Origin: a virus
IMG/VR virus record: IMGVR_UViG_3300038441_000458
Location: 1-64,000 of that record
Length of the DNA stretch: 64,000 bases
Strand: one strand, 5' to 3'
In this document: piece after piece, positions 46,028 through 52,483 of the stretch
How positions within the stretch are numbered: the first letter of the stretch is position 1
Layout of the letters: each line of letters starts with the position of its first letter
Translations under genes and position numbers: made by a program
The notes under the pieces: model-generated
Told to the model about the DNA's origin: nothing
Databases searched by the model: none
Seen by the model: the letters and a program-made list of their open reading frames with translations, nothing else

Positions 46028-46399
46028 ATGTGGCACAAAAATCGGCAGTGGAACATCACGGACGCGCTGAACAGCGCGACGCTGGCATTCGACATGACCC
46101 GGATTGACTGGACGCTCTGCACGGCATGGAGGCTCCCAACGAAGGAAGGCAACCTCCTGTTCCTGAACGACAGCCTGAGCGAGGACGGCGCGGTGGAGTA
46201 CGGCGTGGTCCATGAGGAGACGCTAATCCAGATCGAGAGCCTGACCATTCGCGACCAGGAGCAGGCGGCGCGGCTGATCCAGCAGACGGTCGAGACGTTC
46301 GAGGAGAAGGGTCCACTCGGCAGCATCGTCACGGACGTTCCGCAAGTGGCACAGTGGCAACTGACGACACACGGCGAACGCTGCTACTTCTGCGCGTAG
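46028..46399 (+). CDS. Island gene 21, unknown
   Basis: This gene encodes 123 residues: IDWTLCTAWRLPTKEGNLLF, then helix (IRDQEQAARLIQQTVETFEE) and a C-terminal CYFCA. Unknown; the terminal CxxC could bind metal or be redox-active. Confidence 0.5.
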   Translation: MWHKNRQWNITDALNSATLAFDMTRIDWTLCTAWRLPTKEGNLLFLNDSLSEDGAVEYGVVHEETLIQIESLTIRDQEQAARLIQQTVETFEEKGPLGSIVTDVPQVAQWQLTTHGERCYFCA

Positions 46400-46409
46400 G
46401 ACACGACCA

Positions 46410-46432
46410 GAGCCGGTCACGTTGGCCGGCTC
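46410..46432 (+). other. Intercistronic hairpin, large loop
   Basis: GAGCCGG/CCGGCTC with loop TCACGTTGG, nearly identical to that at 43381, followed by ACCAC and GAAGGGCAAGAAC. Confidence 0.65.
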
Positions 46433-46450
46433 ACCACGAAGGGCAAGAAC

Positions 46451-46663
46451 ATGGGAGCATTAAATCGCCGGTCGGAGGAGTTGACTGACGTTCACGTTGA
46501 GTGGATCGCACCAGAGGAGCGGGATCATCCGGCCGATGAATTCCGGGTGGCGAAGGAGAGCGGAGCCATATACCTTGCGACCAGGAAGGAAGTCGAGACG
46601 TTCGCGGATTCGCTTCAGGCGTTGCTCGACATGACGAAGGACACGACCAATGGCAAGCGTTGA
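46451..46663 (+). CDS. Island gene 22, unknown
   Basis: This gene encodes 70 residues behind the conserved leader. Strand-rich (TDVHVEWIAPEERDHPADEF) then helix (RKEVETFADSLQALLDMTK). Overlaps the next gene by 14 nt. Unknown. Confidence 0.5.
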   Translation: MGALNRRSEELTDVHVEWIAPEERDHPADEFRVAKESGAIYLATRKEVETFADSLQALLDMTKDTTNGKR

Positions 46664-47027
46664 CCTGCGGCAGACCATCGAGCGCGCGTGCGTCCTCCTG
46701 GTCCGGGAAGTGGACGCGCGAGGAGAGCCGACCAGCGACCGCGAGGCGTACGCGACCAGGCACCTGCACTACCTCCTCGACGAAGGGCTCAGCTTCCTTG
46801 CCCTTGCGGAACGCGGCGCAACGAACGACACCATCATCGAGCGCGGCTGGCGCGACACGGAGGCGCACCGTATGGCATACCAGGATCGGAGCCAGGCGAC
46901 ACCAGCGGAGCGCGAGCGCGTGCGAATCATGGCCCGCAACCTGTTCCGAGCCCAACCGGTCGTCATGAAAATTGGTCCCCGTAAACACTTGACAACGCGA
47001 ACCGCAGGCCCCATACTTCGATCATAA
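46650..47027 (+). CDS. Island gene 23, helical; tail runs through next promoter
   Basis: This gene encodes 125 residues, helical (DLRQTIERACVLLVREVDAR, LLDEGLSFLALAERGATND). The last 13 codons read through the TTGACA and CATACT boxes of promoter unit 13, so the C-terminal tail GPRKHLTTRTAGPILRS is promoter sequence used as code. Unknown function. Confidence 0.5.
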   Translation: MASVDLRQTIERACVLLVREVDARGEPTSDREAYATRHLHYLLDEGLSFLALAERGATNDTIIERGWRDTEAHRMAYQDRSQATPAERERVRIMARNLFRAQPVVMKIGPRKHLTTRTAGPILRS

Positions 47028-47079
47028 GGTTGAGGCGGGAGGAGGGACCTTCCACCGAAGACCACGAAGGGCAAGCGAC
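46989..47079 (+). promoter_or_regulatory. Repeated promoter unit 13
   Basis: TTGACA 46989-46994, 17 bp, CATACT 47012-47017. Hairpin 47034-47056, GGGAGG/CCTTCC (one G-U) with loop AGGGA, and GG/CC outside. GAAGGGCAAGC before ATG 47080, 91 nt from the -35. Confidence 0.82.
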
Positions 47080-47265
47080 ATGAGCAACCAGACAGTCACC
47101 TGCGGCAAGTGCGAAGACGAAGGCATCATCGTTTGGGTCGTCCCGACCACGCTGGAGAATCCAGAAGGCATCGACTACCGCTACTGCGATTGCAAGATCG
47201 GCGAGGAGCGAGACTCGGTGGACCAGAATGACGGGTTCGACGCGTGGGACCGCACGCAGGACTAG
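47080..47265 (+). CDS. Island gene 24, small zinc-binding-like protein
   Basis: This gene encodes 61 residues: VTCGKCEDEGIIVWVVPTTL and YRYCDCKIGEERD give CxxC and CxC, a compact zinc ribbon. Acidic C-terminus. Unknown. Confidence 0.55.
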   Translation: MSNQTVTCGKCEDEGIIVWVVPTTLENPEGIDYRYCDCKIGEERDSVDQNDGFDAWDRTQD

Positions 47266-47272
47266 CAGCAAC

Positions 47273-47294
47273 GGGAGCCGGGAAACCGGCTCCC
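47273..47294 (+). other. Intercistronic GNRA-loop hairpin
   Basis: GGGAGCCGG, loop GAAA, CCGGCTCCC, identical to the hairpin at 6696 although 40 kb away; then TCACCA and GAAGGGCAAGCGAT. Confidence 0.7.
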
Positions 47295-47314
47295 TCACCA
47301 GAAGGGCAAGCGAT

Positions 47315-47809
47315 ATGACCAGAAGGGCACCAGAGGACGTTATCACCTACGCGATAGCGCGCCAGGCGGCACAACGGATGCGCGACGAATGCGAATCAGG
47401 CTCGGAGAAGCTACACGAAGACTGGCTCACCGATCTGGTGTTCCTCGGAGCGTTGACCGTCCAGACGATCATCGACGAAACGAAGCAGCGCATGGCGGAG
47501 GAGCAGGATGAGTACATGAAGGCGCTGGTCGGCGACCGCCAGATAGTCGCGAAGCTCTTCCCGCCGATGAAGGACGGCGAGACCATCGAAGGCTACGACT
47601 GGTATCACGGTACGATGCAGCCAGGCGACCGGTTCAAACCGCGAGCGATCTACGTCGAGCAGAATGTGTGGGGTGGAGACGGCGTGGCAGGCATCCAGAA
47701 GCGATGCGCCTATCGAAGCAGCGGCACATGGAAGCTGTTGCCCATAGAGGACGATCCGAACGCGTACGACGCCTACCGGCACGGCAACGGACCAGGCCAG
47801 AACGCTTGA
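47315..47809 (+). CDS. Island gene 25, unknown
   Basis: This gene encodes 164 residues. N-terminal helices (PEDVITYAIARQAAQRMRDE) precede a beta-rich half (IEGYDWYHGTMQPGDRFKPR, RCAYRSSGTWKLLPIEDD). Last protein of the island; its TGA lies in the -35 of the tRNA promoter. Unknown. Confidence 0.5.
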   Translation: MTRRAPEDVITYAIARQAAQRMRDECESGSEKLHEDWLTDLVFLGALTVQTIIDETKQRMAEEQDEYMKALVGDRQIVAKLFPPMKDGETIEGYDWYHGTMQPGDRFKPRAIYVEQNVWGGDGVAGIQKRCAYRSSGTWKLLPIEDDPNAYDAYRHGNGPGQNA

Positions 47810-47835
47810 CAACGGAGCCACCCGGAGGCGAGAAT
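47806..47835 (+). promoter_or_regulatory. Promoter of the tRNA array
   Basis: TTGACA 47806-47811, 18-bp spacer, GAGAAT 47830-47835, just upstream of the tRNA at 47845. It has no ANGGA hairpin. Confidence 0.6.
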
Positions 47836-47844
47836 GTCCGGGAT

Positions 47845-47921
47845 GCGTCTTTAGCCCAATTGGCAGAGGCGACCGCTTCAAAGGCGGTAGGTTCCAGGTT
47901 CGAATCCTGGAAGACGCACCA
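47845..47921 (+). tRNA. tRNA-Leu(CAA), short variable loop
   Basis: 77 nt with encoded CCA. Acceptor GCGTCTT/AAGACGC, anticodon stem ACCGC/GCGGT with loop TTCAAAG (anticodon CAA), T-arm CCAGG-TTCGAAT-CCTGG. The variable region is only AGGTT, whereas bacterial tRNA-Leu normally has a long variable arm, so its charging identity is uncertain. Confidence 0.8.
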
Positions 47922-47992
47922 GGTGGTTGTAGTCGGAAACGATTCCCACCGAAGACCAGCGGGGAGTTGTTTGCCCTTCGACCCGCTGGCAT
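47922..47992 (+). other. Structured spacer in tRNA array
   Basis: Two hairpins: GGTGG/CCACC (47922-47950) and CCAGCGGG/CCCGCTGG (47956-47989). No anticodon arm is identifiable. Possibly a decayed tRNA or a processing structure. Confidence 0.45.
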
Positions 47993-48075
47993 GGATGGTG
48001 ACTGGCAGGACGAAGACACCCGCTTGAAACGGGCTGGCCCACCAGGGCTCCAGGGTTCGATTCCCTGACCATCCT
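47993..48075 (+). tRNA. tRNA-Ser(TGA)
   Basis: Acceptor GGATGGT/ACCATCC, anticodon stem CCCG/CGGG with loop CTTGAAA (anticodon UGA), class II variable arm (CTGGCCCACCAGGG), T-arm CAGGG-TTCGATT-CCCTG. The D-arm is poorly formed and CCA is not fully encoded. Identity fits serine by anticodon and long arm. Confidence 0.75.
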
Positions 48076-48093
48076 CCGCTGACGAATAGGCGA

Positions 48094-48167
48094 AGTCCCG
48101 TAGCTCAACAGGGAGAGCACTGGTTGAAAGACACCAGAGGCACCAGGCTCAACACCTGGCGGGTGAT
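48094..48167 (+). tRNA. Degenerate Phe-like tRNA
   Basis: D-arm GCTC/GAGC is good, and CTGGT/ACCAG can form an anticodon stem, but its loop TGAAAGAC is 8 nt; GAA would be the anticodon. T-stem CCAGG/CCTGG has the non-canonical loop CTCAACA, and only four acceptor pairs form (CCCG/CGGG). Probably a decayed or atypical tRNA. Confidence 0.45.
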
Positions 48168-48209
48168 GCAAGTACGTCAATCCTGAATCAGCCAGGATAG
48201 TCGGCGACA

Positions 48210-48282
48210 CGGTGTCTGGCCCAATTGGCAGGGCACCCGGTTTGGGACCGGGAGATTGCAGGTTCGAGCCCTGCGACGCCGA
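48210..48282 (+). tRNA. tRNA-Pro(TGG)
   Basis: Acceptor CGGTGTC/GACGCCG (one G-U) with the C1:G72 pair typical of proline tRNAs, anticodon stem CCCGG/CCGGG with loop TTTGGGA (anticodon UGG), T-arm GCAGG-TTCGAGC-CCTGC. Confidence 0.88.
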
Positions 48283-48283
48283 C

Positions 48284-48388
48284 CGGGAAGGGTTCCATCC
48301 TCCCTTCCCACACCGCAGGCGGAACCAAGCGCCATCTGCGGCGAGCCCGGAACAGGGTAACTTGACCCTTCCCCCGGTCCGGGCTCAT
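48284..48388 (+). other. Structured spacer in tRNA array
   Basis: Three consecutive hairpins: GGGAAGGG/CCCTTCCC (48285-48309), CCGCAG/CTGCGG (48313-48341) and GAGCCCGGA/TCCGGGCTC (48343-48386) with an inner AGGGT/ACCCT stem. No tRNA core is recognisable. May guide processing or be tRNA remnants. Confidence 0.5.
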
Positions 48389-48461
48389 GCCAGTGAAGCT
48401 CATGAGGATGAGCGGCTGTTTTGTAAACAGCAGGTAGCGGGTTCGATTCCTGCGACTGGCT
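48389..48461 (+). tRNA. tRNA-Thr(TGT)
   Basis: Acceptor GCCAGT/ACTGGC with a G7-G66 mismatch, D-arm GCTC/GAGC, anticodon stem GCTGT/ACAGC with loop TTTGTAA (anticodon UGU), T-arm GCGGG-TTCGATT-CCTGC. Confidence 0.85.
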
Positions 48462-48469
48462 CCGGCGAT

Positions 48470-48593
48470 GCGCGAGGATTAGATTCGACCCTGCCTCGCG
48501 AGCAGCCGAACGGGAGCGGCAGGGATTGTTGTCATGACTTTATTTGCAGAGTTCATGGTGGGCGGCGATCCCTGCTCAACCCGTTACCCGCGA
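48470..48593 (+). other. Structured spacer, tRNA-like remnant
   Basis: Contains CGCGAGG/CCTCGCG (about 48473-48500) and an 8-bp pair GCAGGGAT (48519-48526)/ATCCCTGC (48568-48575) closing 41 nt, like an acceptor stem without recognisable arms. No gene. Confidence 0.4.
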
Positions 48594-48679
48594 GGACCGG
48601 CACACTCATTGGCGAGAGTAGCTGGCTGTAAACCAGTGGCGCACGCGCTTTGGCGGTTCGATTCCGTCCCGATCCACCA
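48594..48679 (+). tRNA. tRNA-Tyr(GTA)
   Basis: 86 nt, class II, with CCA encoded. Acceptor GGACCGG/CCGATCC (one C-A mismatch), D-arm ACTC/GAGT, anticodon loop CTGTAAA (anticodon GUA), long variable arm, T-arm GGCGG-TTCGATT-CCGTC. Confidence 0.8.
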
Positions 48680-48681
48680 CC

Positions 48682-48716
48682 GAGCCCGGAAGCATTGCTT
48701 CCGGGCTCTTTGCTTG
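48682..48716 (+). terminator. Terminator of the tRNA array
   Basis: Perfect 12-bp stem GAGCCCGGAAGC/GCTTCCGGGCTC with loop ATT, then TTTGCTTG. Stem shared with the terminator at 42908. Confidence 0.85.
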
Positions 48717-48794
48717 CCCGCCAGCGAGCGGAACCACCGCACCCTACCCAACCACCCCAAAACAGCCGAACAAACGCACCCTGGACCGCTCAGC

Positions 48795-48861
48795 GCGTTC
48801 AGGGTCATTACGTCCCGCACCTTGCCCGAACGCTAGACGGCAGGGTGCGACCGCTTATACG
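48795..48861 (+). promoter_or_regulatory. Late-operon control region with competing hairpins
   Basis: GCGTTC-A-GGG (48795-48804) can pair with CCCGAACGC (48825-48833), while CGCACCTTGCC (48816-48826) pairs with GGCAGGGTGCG (48839-48849); the two exclude each other. TAGACG (48834), 16 bp, TATACG (48856) is a possible promoter for the capsid operon. This is either an attenuator or an operator over the -35. Confidence 0.45.
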
Positions 48862-48894
48862 CTCATGGCACGTTAGCAGCGAGGAGCGGAGGCT

Positions 48895-50220
48895 ATGGGC
48901 GAAACCTACCAAATGACAGCACGGCCGCTGGAGCGGGTGAAGTTCGACCCGAACGCCGCACTCGACCGGGATGCCTTGTTGACATTGGCCCGCGAGCGGG
49001 CAGCGGATGAAACCGTTTTCGAGACGCAGAACGCCGCGTTCTGGCGCGTGGCCGCGAGCAATAACATGCTCGACTTCTACTACACGATCATGGACCAGAG
49101 CACCCTGAAGAACTTCGCCGCAGACCTGAACGACGGCGTGAGTTACCAGGACTCGCACGACGCCAGGAAGAATGGCTGGGGGCAGAGCATTCGCGGCGTG
49201 GTGGCAACACACGACGGCGCGACCGTGCCGGAGACCGGCGAGAAGTTGCTGTCGGTGGAGGGCACGTTCTTCACCCTCGAAGACCAGCAACTCGGCGCAC
49301 AGAACACGACCGCATTCCTGAACATGATCCGCGCAGGCGTCTGGAAGGACGTGTCCGTTGGCTTCTACGCCAGCGACTTCCGCTGCTCGATCTGCGGTCA
49401 GCAGAGTTTTGAGTGGTGGAAGGAAGACGGGTGTATGCACATCCCCGGATTCACCTACACCGCAGAGGAGACAGGCGGGAAGGCGACCGTTGCGTTCGCG
49501 AAGATTCACGACGGGCGGCTGTTGGAAGTCAGCCAGGTGTACGACGGCGCGACGCCAGGAGCGAGCGTGCTGAAGGCAACCCAACTGAGTGACAACGGGC
49601 GGCTGAAGGACGTGGAGCGCGCGGCAATCGAGCGACGCTACAACATTCGGCTGGCCGACCGCCAGCAGACATTTTCGATCCCGGAACTCACCAGGGCGGC
49701 GAGTGTCGCACCGGAGCCGGACACGACCAGGAGTGAAGATATGGGCATACTGGACGGCGTGACACCAGAGGACTACGAGCGGTTGACCGCACGCAGCGCG
49801 ATGCTGGACACGATCACATCGTTGTTCGGCGAGACCGCAGCAGCCGACCCGGTAGCAACGATCCGCACGACCCTTACCGACCTCGAGACCGCGAAGGCGG
49901 AAGTCGAGCGCCTGACCCCGCTGGCCGCAACCGGCGAGCGCTACCGCGAGGACCTGATCGAGGAGACGCTGAAGTCCGGCGTCCGGGCAGAGTCCGATGC
50001 ATTCAAGACAGACCGCTACAAGGCGATGCTGGAACGGCTGGACGTGGACGACATTCGGCTGATGAAGGAGGACCTGGACCGGCGAGGAGACGAACGCCTG
50101 AAGGGTTCCGGCACAACAGTCGGTGGCCGTCGCACCAGCGATACGGCAGAGCCCGAAGGTCCGAAGACCGAAGGCGACCAGAAGCGACGCCGTAGGGGAA
50201 CCAATTCGTTCAAGGCGTAG
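48895..50220 (+). CDS. Prohead protease with C-terminal scaffold
   Basis: This gene encodes 441 residues with GAGGAGCGGAGGCT upstream. The N-terminal domain resembles HK97-type capsid maturation proteases: YQDSHDARKNGWGQSIRG (candidate His) and AGVWKDVSVGFYASDF (candidate Ser in VSVG). A Cys cluster, CSICGQQSFEWWKEDGC ending HIPG, occurs in this phage protease group. From about 285 on it is coiled coil (TLTDLETAKAEVERLTPLAA), the fused scaffold, ending in a basic tail. It directs prohead assembly and processes it. Confidence 0.78.
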   Translation: MGETYQMTARPLERVKFDPNAALDRDALLTLARERAADETVFETQNAAFWRVAASNNMLDFYYTIMDQSTLKNFAADLNDGVSYQDSHDARKNGWGQSIRGVVATHDGATVPETGEKLLSVEGTFFTLEDQQLGAQNTTAFLNMIRAGVWKDVSVGFYASDFRCSICGQQSFEWWKEDGCMHIPGFTYTAEETGGKATVAFAKIHDGRLLEVSQVYDGATPGASVLKATQLSDNGRLKDVERAAIERRYNIRLADRQQTFSIPELTRAASVAPEPDTTRSEDMGILDGVTPEDYERLTARSAMLDTITSLFGETAAADPVATIRTTLTDLETAKAEVERLTPLAATGERYREDLIEETLKSGVRAESDAFKTDRYKAMLERLDVDDIRLMKEDLDRRGDERLKGSGTTVGGRRTSDTAEPEGPKTEGDQKRRRRGTNSFKA

Positions 50221-50264
50221 AGTCGGGAACCAGGAAGCGCAGAGCCGCAGAGGAGTAGAGGCAC

Positions 50265-50645
50265 ATGGCAAATCCACGAATGATCCAGAAGTTCGATGAG
50301 ATTGCTGCTCACCGGACAACGTTTGAAGCAGACGGTACGTCGCTGGTGTTCGACCGCAACCAGCCGTTCGGCACCGCACACCGCCACAAGCCCGTAAAGG
50401 TGACGGCGAACGGCACGGTCGGTTTGGCCGGCAACGATGAGAAGGTCTTCGGTTCGCTCGATCACATCGAGCCGGACGGGAGCGTCGTCGTGGTCGATGG
50501 TGGCTACGTTCGCTTCAGCGGCGCAGGCACCGTGAACCTCGGCGTGGTCGGCAACACCGGCAACATCGTGAAGGCGGCGAGCACCGGCGCGAGCACCGGC
50601 GCAGTGGTCTACGTCGGCTCCGGCTACGTGATCGCGAAGATTTAG
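50265..50645 (+). CDS. Head decoration/stabilisation protein
   Basis: This gene encodes 126 residues with AGGAGTAGAGGCAC upstream. All-beta: KPVKVTANGTVGLAGNDEKV, then GSVVVVDGGYVRFSGAGTV, as in gpD-like or short capsid decoration proteins encoded between protease and capsid. No HTH, span or Cys. Confidence 0.65.
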   Translation: MANPRMIQKFDEIAAHRTTFEADGTSLVFDRNQPFGTAHRHKPVKVTANGTVGLAGNDEKVFGSLDHIEPDGSVVVVDGGYVRFSGAGTVNLGVVGNTGNIVKAASTGASTGAVVYVGSGYVIAKI

Positions 50646-50684
50646 CACACTTAGGCGGCGACCAGGCCGAACGGAGGACCGAAC

Positions 50685-51932
50685 ATGGCAGAGCTCACAG
50701 GATTCCGACCGCGCGTCAAGGACCTGAACGAACAGATCAATTGGCGCATGATGGAGAAGGCGTACAACGACGGCATGTCGCTGGAGCGTTTTCTCGAATT
50801 GGAAGACCCAACGTCCGACTGGTCGGCAGATGACGACGAAGGCAAGCTGACCGCATTCGAGCGGCAGTTGGCGTTCATGAACATCGCGACCAATGACGAC
50901 CCGGAGAGCGGCGCGTACGCCGATCAGTTCCGCGCATTCGAGGACCACGGCGAAGCAGGACGCGTCCTGCAAGCAGAGTGGATGGCCCATCACTACCGGA
51001 AGGTGAGCCAGTCCACCCGCAAGGGCGGAGGACGCTCGATCCTCACCAGCGACTGGGGCACCCTCGGGAGCGCGCTGCGACCGTACGTTGAGGCGGCACA
51101 GCTTCGCACAGAGGAGATTGTCCCCGCGATCCCGCTGAACGAACTTGTCGCGTTCACGACACCGATTGATAGCAACGCCTACCGCGCGCTGTACCTGAAC
51201 GACACGACCGCAGACAACTACCGCATGGTGCGCGTTGGTGAAGCGGCTGAGATTCCGGGCAGCACGTTGACCGCAGGCGAGCGACCGGTTGACCTGTACA
51301 AGTACGGTCGTCGGTTGGACGTCTCCTACGAGATTCTTCGCCGGGCACCGATCCCCGTCGTGGCGTTCTTCATCGCCAGGCTGGCGGTCCAGGCGGAAGT
51401 CGATAAGGTATCGACCGTGATCGACGTGCTGGTCAACGGCGACGGCAACGCGGGCACCGCAGCCACCGTCGTCCCGCTGATCGAACTCGACCCGGCCGCG
51501 ACCGTGGCGAACGTGCTGACCCTGAAGGCGTGGCTTGCGTTCAAGCTGAAGTTCCGCAACCCGTACACGCTCACCACCGAGTTGGTGCGCGAGGACGTGC
51601 TGTTGCAGCAGATGTTGCTGAACACCGGAAGCGCCAACGTCCCATTGCTGATGATCCAGGGAACCGGCTTCGGCGGGTTCACGCCGATCAACCCGGCACT
51701 GGCCGACAACGTGCGCTACGGCATCAGCGACGAAGCGCCAGCCAACAAGATTCTTGCCTTCGACCGCCAGTTCGCCATTGAGCGCGTGACCGAAATCGGC
51801 GCGAACATCAATGAGACGCAGCGGTGGATCAAGAACCAGACCGAAATCATGACCTTCACCGAAGTCGAAGGCTACGCCGTGATCGATTCCAAGGCGGCGA
51901 AGATTCTCGACCTCACGGACGTTACCCCGTAA
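50685..51932 (+). CDS. Major capsid protein (HK97 fold)
   Basis: This gene encodes 415 residues. The N-terminal 90 residues are helical and acidic, like a delta domain removed on maturation. The rest fits HK97: VAFTTPIDSNAYRALYLND, RRLDVSYEILRRAPIPVVAF, STVIDVLVNGDGN, then FAIERVTEIGANINETQRWI and VEGYAVIDSKAAKILDLT. Position after protease and decoration genes and before a strong terminator supports the call. Confidence 0.88.
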   Translation: MAELTGFRPRVKDLNEQINWRMMEKAYNDGMSLERFLELEDPTSDWSADDDEGKLTAFERQLAFMNIATNDDPESGAYADQFRAFEDHGEAGRVLQAEWMAHHYRKVSQSTRKGGGRSILTSDWGTLGSALRPYVEAAQLRTEEIVPAIPLNELVAFTTPIDSNAYRALYLNDTTADNYRMVRVGEAAEIPGSTLTAGERPVDLYKYGRRLDVSYEILRRAPIPVVAFFIARLAVQAEVDKVSTVIDVLVNGDGNAGTAATVVPLIELDPAATVANVLTLKAWLAFKLKFRNPYTLTTELVREDVLLQQMLLNTGSANVPLLMIQGTGFGGFTPINPALADNVRYGISDEAPANKILAFDRQFAIERVTEIGANINETQRWIKNQTEIMTFTEVEGYAVIDSKAAKILDLTDVTP

Positions 51933-51961
51933 CAACCAGCCAGGGGATAAGGGATAGGGAA

Positions 51962-52000
51962 GGAGAGAGGCGTAGGCAATAGCGCCTATGCCTCTCTCCA
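51962..52000 (+). terminator. Terminator after capsid gene
   Basis: 16-bp stem GGAGAGAGGCGTAGGC/GCCTATGCCTCTCTCC (one G-U), loop of 6 nt, followed by ATTC. Likely limits transcription into the connector genes, giving the capsid its excess. Confidence 0.85.
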
Positions 52001-52020
52001 TTCACAGAAGGAGCAGCACC

Positions 52021-52482
52021 ATGAGCGAGGCACAGAAGACACCGGACCAGATGAACCGCGAGGAGTTGAACGCCTACGCAGACGGGCTCGGCATTGCGTC
52101 GGCTGACTACAGCCGCAAGGAAGACCTCCTCAACGCGGTGATGGAGCAGGAGGACCTTGCGCCAGGCGCAGACCAGGACCTGCCGAACGATCCAGCCGAC
52201 CCGGCACCGGACGCAGGCGCACCAGACCAGGACCCGTCTGCAAACGTCGTGGTGGCGAACGACAGCGCACCGATGGACCCCGAAGGCGACACCGATTCCG
52301 GGCGATCCTACATCACGGTCAAGAGCGCGAAGGAAGACGGCCGCACCGCATTCTGGGAGCGCAGCGAGGAGCAGCCGAACGGCGAAGTCTTCGTGTCCGG
52401 GAACGGGCGACCAGTGAAGGTTGCGGCGACGAATGCCGTGTACGCGGCGATCACCAGCGGGCGGCTGGTAGAGGCGAAGTAG
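52021..52482 (+). CDS. SAP/HeH-like head protein
   Basis: This gene encodes 153 residues with AGAAGGAGCAGCACC upstream. MNREELNAYADGLGIASADY and SRKEDLLNAVM form a HeH/SAP-type helix-extended-loop-helix. An acidic Asp/Pro linker (DLPNDPADPAPDAGAPDQDP) leads to a beta C-terminus (FVSGNGRPVKVAATNAVYAA). Such proteins often follow the capsid gene. Role in head completion is inferred. Confidence 0.55.
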   Translation: MSEAQKTPDQMNREELNAYADGLGIASADYSRKEDLLNAVMEQEDLAPGADQDLPNDPADPAPDAGAPDQDPSANVVVANDSAPMDPEGDTDSGRSYITVKSAKEDGRTAFWERSEEQPNGEVFVSGNGRPVKVAATNAVYAAITSGRLVEAK

Positions 52483-52483
52483 C

